Positions 13,756-25,033 of a stretch of DNA of 64,000 nucleotides are shown one piece after another. The position numbers were made by a program, and so were the translations under genes. Under the pieces are notes generated by a model. It did not search any database. It was given only the letters and a program-made list of their open reading frames with translations, and was not told the origin of the DNA. Origin of the DNA: Oscheius onirici (lineage: Eukaryota > Nematoda > Chromadorea > Rhabditida > Rhabditidae); assembly GCA_932521025.1 (NCBI GenBank), contig OW051468.1, positions 7,130,064 to 7,194,063 on the forward strand. Reading direction: 5' to 3'. Positions within the stretch are counted from its first letter, which is position 1; the number at the start of each line of letters is the position of its first letter.

Positions 13756-13819
13756 CAACCAATTTGCTCAATTTGTGATCACATATGCGATTGAAACGGT
13801 TTACTCATCTTTTCTGTTT

Positions 13820-15467
13820 TCAAGTCGATTCCTGGACGATCTGCTTCCATCGACCGATCATGTTAAAGTTCTTCTGGACAAAGGCCAGGACCCGATCCCA
13901 CATGATCCGATTTCCGAGAAGGCTCTGATGGCTGGCCTTATCCACGACGAAGAGTTCGGAGCCGGCAATCTCGTTGGCAATGACTTCTCCATGGGCCAGC
14001 TTGCTGATGATGTCCTTTGTGCCGTGACAGACCAGAGTCGGGCAGCGAACGGAGGCCGCCTTGTCGATGCTTCGAAACAGATCGCACGGCCAGCTGCGCA
14101 CCTGATTGGGCATGTTGAAGAGAACACGCAGCATTGATGTGAACGGAGCCATCAGAATCAGACCGCCTGGAAGAATTTTTCGGTTCGTTCTATAACACAA
14201 CTAACCTAGACTCGGGGTAAAGGATGCTACGTGAATAGCCGCGGCCGTCCCAAGACTGAATCCCATCAAGATGATTTGTTCGTCCTTGTATCCGAGCTTC
14301 TTCACATAGTCCAATATGACTTCAGTGCTCTTGTAGACGTAGTACTGACTCGGCTGTCCATCTGATGCTCCATAGCCCGGGTAATCGAAAAAGAGCATAT
14401 CACATCCTAGAAAGTCGGCAATGTCGGCAAAGTTGGGCTCCATTAGAAGACAAGATCCGAGATCCGAGCTGTTCGGCTGACAGAAGATGATGAGAAGGGG
14501 ACTCTTGCCTCCGGTTCCCAGATAGATTCGCGTCAAGTCACAGTTCAAGAGTACGGTGCAGATGAAGACGTCATCCTCGACGTTCAGAATCACGACATGG
14601 CTTCTGAGCAGATGGTAGTAGACGTCGATGGCGTCAATCTTCTTTGTGAGTAGTTGTGGAAGACAGAGACGAAGGTTCGGTTTGTTTACGGCTTCGCGGG
14701 CAAAGAAGGTCGTCCTGCTGTCCTGGCCCTATAAATGAGTTTTGAACTAAAGTCTGATATGTGACGCATGTTTCTGGATGTTTCTGGATAGTTTCTCTCG
14801 CAAAAAGACCAGGGATGGCAAATCGGGCCGGCGGTCCGGCCCGGCCCAGTTACTGTAGGCCCGATTTGCCATCCCTGAAAAAACTGGTCAAAGATAAGGG
14901 TCAGAGATCTGAATCTTCAGATTGATAGTCTCCTAGGCAGTGGTTACTCAGATCTCTGACTCCTATCTTTTACAAGGATATCTGTTTGCCTGTGGTCTGA
15001 TAGCTCGTCCCCTAGTAGTAATTGATTCAATTACTGTAGTTCATTCTTCGCTAGCCATTTAAGCCACTAAACATATTCAAGTTTCGGACTGTAACTCATT
15101 GAAATGTTTCCCGAGACAGTCCTTGCTATTTCAAGTGTCTAGATAAACTATCTGAACTGACCTCTCCGTAGATGAGATGATAGGACATTCCACGAGGCGG
15201 AGCCCTGAAGAGCAGCTTCTTGGCGATGCGAGGTGGCCATGGCGGGAAGAGGACGAAGGCCATCATTAGAGTCATGTGGAGAGCAGCCACAAGAAACTGA
15301 AGACATCGATTGTGTTCCTTCTGTGGCTCGAGATCCATCTCATGGGCTGGACAGGCGGCTCTGCGAGTAATCGTGATCGAGGCAGCCTTCTTCATCTCCT
15401 CGAAAGCCACGGGACTCACCTGCAGCTGCTCTCGACTGGTCTCTGTTCCAGAAGTCACAAAGGCCAT
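13820..15467 (-). CDS. ABHD17-like alpha/beta hydrolase
   Basis: Serine hydrolase of the ABHD17/FAM108 type; family members remove palmitate from membrane proteins. Exons: 15467-15162, 14728-14206, 14166-13820, all joined in frame. The N-terminus has a hydrophobic segment (HMTLMMAFVLFPPWPP) followed by RIAKKLLF, matching the ABHD17 N-terminal PP-x-P-x-RIAxKL pattern. Core: DYPGYGASDGQPS, nucleophile elbow GFSLGT, GGLILMAPFTSMLRVLF, acid motif HGTKDIISKLAHG and catalytic His in DKASHQSLL. So Ser, Asp and His are all present. The elbow is GFSLG rather than the usual GQSIG. The ATG at 15467 was chosen as the first Met in frame. Its first intron (14729-15161) carries two hairpins. Exact ortholog is uncertain; the wider ABHD12/13/17 group is the alternative. 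Confidence 0.82.
14810..14877. repeat. Perfect 20-bp inverted repeat (hairpin) in ABHD17 intron
   Basis: Arms 14810-14829 (CAGGGATGGCAAATCGGGCC) and 14858-14877 are exact reverse complements around a GC-rich 28-nt loop. It has the look of a small fold-back element inserted in the intron. Confidence 0.9.
14890..14970. repeat. Second hairpin, 23-bp arms with two mismatches
   Basis: Arms 14890-14912 and 14948-14970 share AAAGATA..GTCAGAGATCTGA in inverted orientation, with two mismatches. It lies 12 bp after the previous hairpin in the same intron. Confidence 0.85.
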
Positions 15468-15715
15468 CGTGGCCTCTTTTCCCGCCCTCAATTTCCAGTT
15501 TCAAAAGTAAAGGAAAAAATACCCGCTGCGAACATCCTTGAGTCGTCTTGTGATCGTCGAAATGCCTGGATACATCAGGAAGCTGACTGACGGGATTTTA
15601 AACTTTGCCAAAAAGTTGCAGAATTTTATTTTGGATTTGAAAGCAACGTTTTAAAAAGTTAGCAAAAAAACAAAAGTTTTTGGATTACAAAAGACAACTT
15701 GAGTTCAATCAAATA

Positions 15716-16349
15716 ATGGAGTCGACGACAGTTGCTGTCATCGTCACGGAGGAAGTCAAGCAAGAGGAGGAGAAGACGGAAGAGACGCTGGTGCTGCGTC
15801 TTCGCTCTCAACAGCCCGATGGTCCCCGCGTCACCTGGGCCGAAGGAGTCATCGGTCAGTTCTCTTTTTTTCTGTAAGAGTAGGAGATGATGGATAGAGC
15901 AGGAACTAGAGGGGAGTAGAACCGAGTCAAAGGGTTCGCCGTTCTTTCATTGTATCCTTGACAGAGTAGCGGTTCGCAAGGTTTCGCGAGTAATATTTCA
16001 GCTTCTAGGCAAAAGACTGAATGACTGTAACTGGTCTCACTCGGATATTCTTCTCATATAGGTTCATCAGTAAAGGATTCTAGAAGGCTAGAACGGATGA
16101 ACTCATCCCTAACGTGGAAATATCGAACCGAACACGGTTCTCTCTCCCTAACTTTTTTTTCTTCCAGACAACGAGCACCTGGGACGTCTGAAGTCCAACT
16201 GCTGCTGCATCTACACCCGTCCTCGTCAGTGGGACGACCCAACGACCTGGGAGCAGGACGAGCACGAGACCGAACACTGCCGCGGTCACACGCTGCCACC
16301 CGATCAGGAAAAGCGACTGGCCGGCCACAAGAAGCACGACTGCTGCTAG
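15716..16349 (+). CDS. PPP1R11: Protein phosphatase 1 regulatory inhibitor subunit 11 (inhibitor-3)
   Basis: Small inhibitor of protein phosphatase 1. Two exons: 15716 to about 15854, and about 16170-16349, joined within the VIDNEHLGR motif. The protein reads a Glu-rich N-terminus, then [19 protein letters not shown], then the diagnostic [13 protein letters not shown], then [13 protein letters not shown] and a Cys-ending tail. The family hallmark is the W-x-(D/E)xxVDNEHxxxxxSKCCCIYxKPR block, matched here nearly residue for residue. The KVxW-type PP1-docking sequence appears as RVTW. The protein is about 105 residues, close to the usual 110-125. AATAAA at 16372-16377 gives the 3' end. ATG at 15716 is the first Met in frame. 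Confidence 0.93.
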
Positions 16350-16377
16350 GACACACAGACAGTTGAGCCCGAATAAA

Positions 16378-19151
16378 CATTCAAATGTGTGTAACACTCA
16401 TGCGTCAAACCAGCCAGTACGCTGTCGTATCGCAACGATCTCCAAGTGTTCGGCCAGGCGTGCTAAGACGCGATCAGATTTACTAATTATCCTTTCGGAC
16501 CCCTCAAATTCGTACAAGTGGCACACTTTTTGGACGGAAACTGAAAAGTAGGATTATACGGTACTCGAATCGTTATCTGAACAACATTTGGCTACAATTG
16601 ACTTTTAGTGATTGACTCTGCGGGATTTGTTGAAGAAACCAATTGTCAGAACCAAGAACCGGACTGTATAAAAGAAGTCGAGTGTGGGGCATGATTAAGA
16701 ATACAAGGCACTAAAAGGAGTCCGAATGTTGATAGCAGAAACTCTCCAGTATCTGATTTTGTTCTTGTTCCACTCCTTGTTATACGCAAGACTCTTCGAT
16801 TTGCTGCTCTTGATCGAGTTTGTTGCTTCCTTCCTTACTTCTTGTTTCTTTCCAACAAGATGAAGAGGAATTTGGTTCAGAAAGCAATATGAGTCTTTGT
16901 CCAACTTGACGGGCACAAGACATGGTTTCTGAGGTTTTCAAGCACAAGACATGGTTTCTGAGGTTTTTGAAGGCTGAAAACTCGTAGAGTCTTCCATACA
17001 TCACAAACCTCCAAATTCACAATTAACAAAATCAAATTTTGACGCTAAGAAGAAGATAACCGAACGACGTATTGCCGTAGAAGAACTAGCTATAGAAAAA
17101 AAGATGCTCCACATTGGAACAGAGGATGCATTGGCACCTCGTCTCGATCCTCGCACTCTCAGCAGGTCTTCTTCCGGTCGGTCATGTCGGCTCTGTGTTG
17201 CCTCGCCGCACGGCTTCCGACCTCGTCTGTTTGTCTAGGCATTAGGAAAACAAGGAGGTTAACACCGACTGGGGTTGGGATCAGTCAGAGTCAACGGGAT
17301 TATGATACAAATACTCACCCCGATGGTGTCCGACTACGGTACCCGTTTTCTTCTCTTCTCGCATCGGTTTGCGATAGTGCGCCTGAGTGCCTTGCAAGGG
17401 CGCGCAAATACAAGGGGGAGAGAATCGACTGACACCTTGTCTCTCCCTTTGACGACTGTCTCTAATACCAGTACCCTTGAGTCTTCTTATAACCATTCTC
17501 AGGGGAGGATTCTTGTAATGTTAGCAGTTTCTTCTGAACTTTTCCCTAAGCTAAAGGAGACTGGGATTGTTTGGCTTTCTATGAGTCCAATACTTCCGTA
17601 TTGTCTTTTTCACACACATCACAAACTAATGCTCCTTAAAGTATTTTCTATGCGACGAGCATATTTTTCTAAGGTTCAATTGATTCTGAAAGGTCGGAGG
17701 CTACCTTTCCAAGATTCTTTTAAAACAAATCATTTTTCCCGTCTCCTCGAGAAACACACGTTCTCCCCTAGCCGTTAATCTCCAAATTTGCGTTTACGAT
17801 TAAAACCGGCTACCGTATTCCTCCTTCTCCGTCTCAAACTACCGTACTCTCCGCTCATATAAAAGGATTAACCCGCGCGACTAAACGCTAAGCTGACGAA
17901 GAATTTGACAGCAATCCCATTAGGGAGAACCGGAGGTGTGATGCCATCTCCTACTCAAACAGCTCTTGTCTGTTCTGTTCTTCCCTATTGCGCAACAGTC
18001 AAGTCGAGAGAGCCATATGTTGGTCAACACTTAGTCAGTAAAGTCAGAGGGTGCTAATTATACAATGAGGGCATGCAAATCTGGCACTTAGAGCCGGTTA
18101 GCCGAGAGATTTCTGCCTTGCGGGCAAAATCGCCTATTTGAAGTCGCGTGGCAAGAATTACAGCATCAGGATTAATCCTAAGAAGGTGGCCCACGCCATC
18201 TTGAAAAATTCAAATTTGGTGATCTGACAGTCTTATTCACTTTCGCTGTAAAGAAGACCGGCGTTAAGTGCTCCAACTATAGTCTTCTTCTACAAATTTT
18301 CAAAAAGGCATGCGTTTTTCTTAGTAAAACAGTTTTCCAGAAAGACAGCCAGCAAGTCCAACAAGCCTGTTGTCTGAACTTGTTCCGGGCATACTTACAA
18401 ATTTTTAACCTAACTTTTGATTACGGTTTTGGCAAACTGTAATAACTTGAATCTTTGAAAGTGAACATAAAACTGGATACCAAATAATAAAGAAGGCGAC
18501 TGGAACGGATATGACACTTTTTGTTTCGATAAAAAACGGAGTAGTGACGATAATCGATGGCTGGCTATTCAAGTGGTCCCTAACCTTTTTGTAGATGGTC
18601 CTGTTCATGAACAAATGTGTTTAAATCGAAGCAAAAGAGTCCCGTGACGACAGTTACTAGAAGTTCGCTCTTTCACTGAACAATCTACAGTGACAGACCT
18701 TTCATCTCAGCAAGTTCCCTTCAGCTCGATGCCACCCTATCACTTGTCCTCCTAATGTACTCTCCCTCCCAATGGCATTTGGACACATGACGGTGGAGTG
18801 TCCTTGGTTTTCCCCGTATTCTTCGATTAGGAAATCAATGATTCTCGGGTGCTAATCCAATCAAATAGTTTTGTCCTTCTACCGTATCGAAATCAATCAA
18901 AAAGTCCTAATCTCCCAAGAGCGCTAGTTCCAGCCCGGCGGTTCTTTTTTTCTCTCCCCTTGTGTGTTTGCCAGCCACCTCTCTTTCTCTATTGTAAAAC
19001 GACGAGGAGATTTGGGTCTTAGTGCGCCGCTAGAGGGGCGTGGTCCGCCAGTCGTATGGCTGTCAGAAGAAGGCGCCTGCTCCTCTTTCTGTAGCTCTCT
19101 TTCCGCTCTGAGCTTCTTGACTTTCATCTTATCATTGGAAGACTTTCAGAG
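16378..19151. other. Non-coding stretch between PPP1R11 and goosecoid
   Basis: No supported gene. Two short coding-like fragments stand out, near 17041-17235 (ITERRIAVEELAIEKKML) and 18108-18228 (KIAYLKSRGKNYSIRINPKK), but neither has recognisable homology or splice partners. The region may hold goosecoid regulatory DNA. Confidence 0.45.
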
Positions 19152-20369
19152 ATGTCTCTATACTCTTACTATATGCCCAGTGCCGATCAGCTCCGTTCAT
19201 GTCTGTCAGCAATGGCAGCAACTCCCAGCGGTTCGGGCTTCTCGATTGAGAATCTCCTGTCGCAGAGAGTTGCCATTCCTATGACATCTATTCCGTTTGA
19301 AGCCTTTCCACCACCGTGGCCATCTATGGGATATCCCTTCTTTCGTGAGTTTTATATGGTTTCAGTTAATTGTTTTCATAAGCTTGAAAAGATTTAAGTG
19401 TAACGCTTCTGTGCCAAAGCTACATATGAGAGTTACCATAACTACTGTTCAAATCCATGAAAAGACAAAATCTGAGACAAACTTGAAGCGATATTTCACA
19501 CAGCCTGGTTGTCCAAGGAAGACTGGTATTTTGCCGCAAGCTGAACGGAAAGCATAATTTACCTCATCCACAATTCTGTTACACTTTAGTTTCCTCTTCT
19601 GGTACAAATAATGTTCTTGGACACTTGTAAGATGTTTAAAGCTGTAGATCAGAACAAAAGATTAGTGCCGTACTTTTATTGATAATTAACAGAAAACAAT
19701 TTCAATAATCTTAAAGTCTCTTTTGCAGCTCCCGGTTTAGTCGGCCCATCATTCCTCCCACCAGTTCTCAATCCCTTTCATCTTGGAGCCAAACGGAAAA
19801 GAAGACATCGTACAATTTTCTCAGAAGAGCAGCTGACGGTAGGACTTTGACAGTTTCTTCATATTAATTTCTTCAGATTCTCGAAAAGACCTTCTCGTCG
19901 ACACACTATCCCGATGTGACCACAAGGGAACGACTAGCTTTGGAGTGTGATTTGAAAGAGGAGCGTGTCGAGGTCAGTTTGATGAAACTGAGTTGTGAAA
20001 AATGAGAATTCCGCAGTTTTTTTCGCCATTTTTTGAGTTCTAGAGAGTCTATTTTGAAGGTAATCTGGCGGAAAGAAGAAGGAAAAGTAACCGTGACGTC
20101 CATTTGACAGTTTTGTATGGAATTGCTCATGTTTCACTAAAATTCTCCCTAGATTGATAGCGTCCTATTCCATACCGATTTTCCAGGTCTGGTTCAAGAA
20201 TCGTCGAGCCAAAGACCGAAAGCAAAAGAGGGAAAACGGGAAAGAGGTACCGGCCTCCGAAGACAGCGACTGCGATCTGAGCGAAGAGGAAAGGGAGAGG
20301 AAAAGACCAAAGAAGGAAATTCCAGAAATCATCAAGACGGAGACAACGCCCAAGTCTGAAAAATCCTAG
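19152..20369 (+). CDS. gsc: Goosecoid paired-type homeobox protein
   Basis: Homeodomain transcription factor, usually a repressor in anterior or neural patterning. Exons: 19152-19344, 19729-19838, 19877-19972, 20187-20369. The N-terminal part carries FSIENLL, the Goosecoid/eh1-type Groucho-binding motif. The homeodomain runs from [15 protein letters not shown] through [21 protein letters not shown] to [17 protein letters not shown]. Lys at position 50 (VWFKNRRAK) and the YPDVTTRE block are specific to the Goosecoid class. The usual W after RRAK is replaced by D. The C-terminus is acidic and Ser/Lys-rich. An intron splits the homeodomain before VWF, a common position. AATAAA occurs at 20390-20395. 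Length is about 195 residues, short but within range. Confidence 0.93.
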
Positions 20370-20395
20370 TCAAATCTGTAAAAAATAGAAATAAA

Positions 20396-21966
20396 ACATC
20401 TCTATCTCTCTGACGGTCTAATCCGATGTGATTAGGAAATCGGCGAGCGACAATCGTGTTATGAAAGAGTCCCTTCAGAAGGAGGAGAGTACGGTAGCGA
20501 CCAGTGCCTGTTGACTATGGATTAGGGAACTTCGCGCCTCTGCACATTGGTCGACACAATAGAGTCATTCGATGCGCATACAGACAGAGGAAGGGATCAG
20601 TGTGGCTGGGCATTGATTGTGTGAAAGAGGCAAAATGGCTGGTGGACCTGAAGAAAGGTCTGAATACTTTTGTAGCTGCTGTGACTTGTTCTAAGATTCT
20701 AGCAAGTATTACGGGTAGAACTTGTGGACAGAGCAGCCAGTTGTGATTTTTGCACACTTGCCTTTTGTTGTTGGACTAATTTTAAAAGTGACAGAGCATT
20801 TTGTTGTTGGCCAAAATTTTGTAACCCTCTGTTATACTGGAGATACGATTGGATACTGTTAGAACAGAAAATTGCTCATATTCTATCCATTAGTTACTGA
20901 GAATAGTTAGAACGTTCGTTTGCAAGACGGACTACCAAAGATACGCAAGTCAAATTTATTTGCATACCTTCGACTTTAAAGTTTGCAAGTTATGCAATGG
21001 GTCTCACAACGAAAACTTTAAAAGTCTGATAATTTGCAGTACGCACTACATTTCCTTTAAAAGAAATACACTTTCCTGAGCTGTTGCTTAGATTTCGAAC
21101 TAGTTTTGAGATGATCCAATACTCAATCACTGTCTTGCAAAGCTAGAGATTGATGCCAGAGTCGTGCAAAATCAATTTTTGCGACCTTTCTCTTTCTCAG
21201 TCTTCAAGAGTCTCGAAGGAATTCAGTACAGCTTGTCTCTCACCTCATTTGCTTACCGTAGCCCAGCTCCAAGTAGCTTCGGCTGGACACACGCGAAGAC
21301 ACTGGATCTGTTTGCTCATAATAGGTCATTCAACGCCTATTCGCAGTCATATTAGGTGACATTAGTCGACAGATATGGATAATTAATGCACACGGTTCCT
21401 ATTTCATTTTTTGAATAGAAAACGGCGATAAAGTTTCAAAAAGAAAGCTTCCAGTCGGATAGCTCCGCTCAAATCCTCAAAGTGGCCAGATTGGATTAAC
21501 GCGCAGAGGCACTAATTAGTTGTCGGCGGTTATCGGGTGTAGCATATGGTCTGGGGATCAGCTGGACAAACAGCAGCATCTCTCACCTGGCTCCTTTGAA
21601 TTACTTCCGCTAGCTTTCATCGGCTAATCGACGGTGAGCAGCAATGGTAACTGAACCGGGGGCTCTCCATATAGAGAGGCTACAGTCTTCATCGAGTGAG
21701 TTTCTTCTGTAACCAACAGTTGCAAGAAAGAGCTGTACTGCAAATCAAATCTGATACTGTAAGCGTCAAAAACTTGGTCCAAGGTGTTCCACTGGGACAC
21801 CATGTGTTCTATCAAGGCCTCTCAAAAGTCCTGCAATCCAAGCAGAACCATGGGGGTTGGAAAGAGACAGAACTACCCAGTCTTCACTAAAGTCAGTTAA
21901 AATTTTCAGGGAACTACCAAATGTATCTTGTTGGAACTACCAAGTACTCAAAACTGAATCAAGATA
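20396..21966. other. Non-coding stretch after goosecoid
   Basis: I find no exon with family resemblance. The reading frames are short and lack splice context. The end nearest 21840-21966 shows scattered similarity to the flank of the second KEKE gene (shared GGGTAGTTCTGTCTCTTT on opposite strands), so the ancestral duplication may reach into it. Confidence 0.4.
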
Positions 21967-22064
21967 AGAAGACGAGAAGAGAAGTACCAAGTGGGTAATG
22001 TCAAGTGTTTAGGTAAGAAGAAAAAGAGAAGATGTGTCAGTGTTTTATTAGTTTATTGGCCTGA

Positions 22065-22643
22065 TCACTTTTCTTCCTTTTTCTTATCGTCCTTCTTGGC
22101 CTCGTCCTTCTTCTCCTCCTTCTTCTCCTCCTTCTTCTCCTCCTCCTTCTTCTCCTCGTCCTTCTTCTCCTCGTCCTTCTTCTTCTCGCCCTTCTTCGAC
22201 TTGCTCGACTTCTTGCTCTTCGACTTGCTCTTCTCGTCCTTCTTGTCCTCCTTCTTCGATTCCACCTTCTTCACTTCGAGCTTTTCTTCCTTCTTGACCA
22301 CGACGTCCTTTTTCTCTTCCTTCTTCTCATCCTTTTTCTCTTCCTTCTTCTCTTCGTCCTTCTTTTCTTCCTCCTTCTTCTCTTCGTCCTTCTTCTCCTC
22401 TTCCTTCTTCTCGCCCTTGACCTCGGCTTCCTTCTTCTCTTCGCTCTCTTTCAGCTTCTCGTCCGGCTTGACGACATCTTGCTTACTGCCCTCGGCTTTG
22501 GTAGCAGGAGGTGGTGGGGATACCTTGCTCTTGGCTTCGGCCTCGTTCCCGTTCTCCTTGTTCTTCTTCTTTCCGAAGCAGCCGGCCAACAGAGGTAGAG
22601 CCACCAGCGTCGGCAGCAGCAGCATCGTCAGTGGGGCCAGCAT
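22065..22643 (-). CDS. Lys/Glu-rich (KEKE) protein with hydrophobic leader, copy 1
   Basis: Intronless gene for a 192-residue protein; no known family recognised. The N-terminus is a clear hydrophobic leader (MLAPLTMLLLPTLVALPLL) ending in LAGC, followed at once by a Lys/Asn-rich stretch, a PPPP segment, and then about 130 residues built of KKEE/KKDE repeats. Such KEKE stretches form charged helices or disordered regions; a role in binding or stress protection is only inference. A TATA box sits 51-57 bp before the ATG and AATAAA directly after the stop, so the transcription unit is very compact. The single difference from copy 2 is Ser before PPPP here versus Ala there. Confidence 0.75.
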   Translation of the reverse strand: MLAPLTMLLLPTLVALPLLAGCFGKKKNKENGNEAEAKSKVSPPPPATKAEGSKQDVVKPDEKLKESEEKKEAEVKGEKKEEEKKDEEKKEEEKKDEEKKEEKKDEKKEEKKDVVVKKEEKLEVKKVESKKEDKKDEKSKSKSKKSSKSKKGEKKKDEEKKDEEKKEEEKKEEKKEEKKDEAKKDDKKKEEK

Positions 22644-22693
22644 CCTTCAAAGTCTCGTTGTGTCCAAATGATTTCCGTCTGGGGTTGCTCTCC

Positions 22694-22700
22694 TTTTATA
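22694..22700 (-). promoter_or_regulatory. TATA box of KEKE gene copy 1
   Basis: TATAAAA on the minus strand, 51 bp upstream of the ATG. The other copy has the same box at the same distance. Confidence 0.7.
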
Positions 22701-23479
22701 GCAAAATATAGAGACTAAGTAGACCAAAGCTTGCAAACTTTTGCATCTTTTTCATGGGATTACAAACCTTTTTCATGGGATTACAAAATAGGTGACTGGT
22801 TTTCAAAGGATAAGAGCCTCAGCGCGTCAGTTCTTCTAGCTTCTCTTCGGTGGCTCGTTCTAGTTCGCTGGCAACAAGCATTTTGACATCATCAAATACA
22901 GTATCTATTGTACTTGTGCAAGAAAAAAGTAAGTCTGCTCAAACCGGTAGAGAAGTCTCAACAGCATCGGTCATTTGCCAAGCCGCTCAACAGTCACTAT
23001 CAAATGGCGAAGTTGGCTGATCTTAACGAGAGACCTTATCCAGAGACAGAGACGCCAAAGAGATGGAGCGAGTGCCTGAATGAACTCTCTACTAACCGGC
23101 AATTATAAACAGTTGGCAAGTGTCAGTTTTAATCGATGAATCGTCTGGATAAAATATCATTCAGTCCAGGAGACAGAATTTTCAGCTCGTCTTGTCTAGT
23201 CTTTGCCATCGACCTTAGTGTCAGCTGATTTTCAGCCTCTTCGAATACTGAATCCCTACAGTTCCTTAAATATCTGTCAATCAAAGGAATATTCCGGAAA
23301 GACCCACAAAAGAATTAGACCCCATTGACAGTCAGTTGTTTCTCCCTTCTTCCACGATACTTCGATCCCGCCACTCTTTTTCTCCCCTTTACAGCCATTC
23401 CATCAACTCGTTCTCTCTTATCACTCTCTCTTCATTTTTCTTGTCTCTTATTAGTGCCCAGCTGTCGGTCAGTCAGGAG

Positions 23480-24728
23480 ATGCACTGGCTGTGGCCTCTT
23501 CTTCTAACAGTCGGTGGTGTTTATGCCGGCTGTCAGGACTTGACAGGAAACTGGAGGAATTCCAAAGGTTCGACTCTCCAGCTCGAGCAAATCAAGCACC
23601 AGATTCATGGCACCTTCCGAACAATGGTCGAGATCTCCCAAGGATCTGCAGGTAAGAGAGTGTTAATTGAATGAATTGAATTGTTGCATAACACTGCTGT
23701 TAAGTGGGCGCGCCATCCCATCGTCGTGTCAATATAGAGTACGTGTTAATGACCTTGTTGGGCCTCTCTTCTACTGCTTACACAAATACTCTTCACCCAG
23801 TCTCCGAGATTATCGCGTGTCCTCTTCCTGCTGTTTACTGAGAACAAGTGGGGATCCTGTTAATCTCCAGATTTGAGCAGTTTGTGTGAAACTCTAATAT
23901 TGGGTCAGAATGGGATTTTCAGCTTTGCGGGTTTCTGCAAATATCTTGCTTTTAATCTGGCCAATAGTTTTGTACTGGTTTGAGACTGAAAATCCAGTTG
24001 AAACTGGGAAAAGCGGCACTGTAAAGCAAGGGAATTCAGGATGATAGGTTTGTGTTCTTCACGGTCATAGAATAACTTTCCAGAGCAGAGAGCTTTGTGA
24101 GACCAATTCGGTATTTAGTGCGGTGCCAAAAGCTGCACTTTCAAGAGCGCTTTTCTTCATTTCTGCCTTCTAGATATTCCATATTGTGTCCAAACATATA
24201 CAGCTCCGAAAACTTTCCTGTACATCACAAAATCCAAAGATCACTTCTTCTCCGAAAATCAAATGACATATTGCAATTACATTGTCATCGAAAAAAAAGT
24301 AATGTGGTCTTTCATCTCCTTCAAAAGTAAAAAAAAAACTCCGGGAAACAGATATACCAAAGGAGGTTTAAAAAACATACAATTCAGGTATCGGAGCCCA
24401 GCACATTCGCGGCTGGGCCAAGGATGAAATGATCGGCTTTGCTGTAAAATACTCCGGTTCGATGGTCGTCTTCACCGGACAATGTTATCAAAAGAGTGGA
24501 AATGTAAAAACTCAGAATCTTAGTCCAATTTTCATATTTTTAGGACACGATTCATATCTCCTGGCTTCTCCATACGAAACAGGACGAGTGTGACGATCAC
24601 TGGCTGGCAACTCGGTAAGAAAATGAGAAAGAAGCAACAAACGCAAGCTGTTCAGAGTTGGACAGGATAAATTCACTCGCCTGAAGAATAAAGAAGCTCT
24701 GTGGACGGACAGGAGTGAAGACATGTGA
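23480..24728 (+). CDS. Secreted avidin-family (biotin-binding type) protein
   Basis: Member of the avidin/streptavidin beta-barrel family. Exons: 23480-23651, 24387-24503, 24544-24614, 24656-24728; all junctions are in phase. A signal peptide MHWLWPLLLTVGGVYAG precedes CQDLTGNWRNSKGSTLQL, matching avidin CSLTGKWTNDLGSNMTI, with the biotin-contacting Asn12 and Ser16 kept. Then IHGTFRTMV (Tyr33 to Phe, Thr35 kept), MIGFAVKYSGSMVVFTGQC (Trp70 to Tyr, loop two residues shorter; FTGQC identical), ISWLLHT (Trp97 and Leu99 kept), and DDHWLATRVGQDKFTRL (Trp110 kept; avidin DDWKATRVGINIFTRL). The two cysteines of the avidin disulfide (Cys4, Cys83) are conserved; one extra Cys lies in QDECDD. Mature length about 127 residues, as in avidin. 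Biotin binding is inferred, not shown. Confidence 0.9.
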
Positions 24729-25033
24729 TAAATAATTGGATTTGTTCGAAATATTTGACATTCTGTTCGATACTTTGTGACGGTTTGTGGCCAAATCTTG
24801 AAAAGAAGCTGCAGAACTGATGTTTTCGAAAGTGATTGTCATTCTTGTGTGTAGTTTTCAGTAAAAAGTTTCATTGCGAGAAAAACGTGATCACAGCATT
24901 GATAATATATCTTCTGAGTTGGCTAGAGAAGCTTACAGAAAAAGGAGATAAAAAAAAAAACTTTAGAAAATGAGTTATAGTAAAACGTGGAGTGGAGAGA
25001 CAGGGGAAAATGACCCCATGAAAGCACCGCGTA

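Larger units (their letters stand above)
21967..22800 (-). repeat. Left copy of 0.8-kb inverted duplication (partner 50510-51331)
   Basis: This segment is the reverse complement of 50510-51331. It includes the whole KEKE gene, its TATA box (22694-22700), 5' leader, and 3' end with the polyadenylation signal. The coding part looks identical except for one base that changes Ser to Ala. In this copy a 21-bp upstream unit (TTTGTAATCCCATGAAAAAG plus one base) is duplicated in tandem. Confidence 0.92.

Noticed and set aside
17041..17235. Coding-like fragment with ITERRIAVEELAIEKKML
   Set aside because: No start, splice partners or recognisable homology; perhaps a decayed gene piece.
18108..18228. 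Fragment KIAYLKSRGKNYSIRINPKK, possibly helix-turn-helix of a transposase
   Set aside because: Only about 40 codons, then a stop; no transposase catalytic motif or terminal repeats nearby.
22065..22671. Long plus-strand frame of Ser/Phe repeats opposite the KEKE gene (also opposite copy 2)
   Set aside because: It is the antisense shadow of AAG/GAG repeats; the KEKE strand has leader, TATA and polyadenylation signal.
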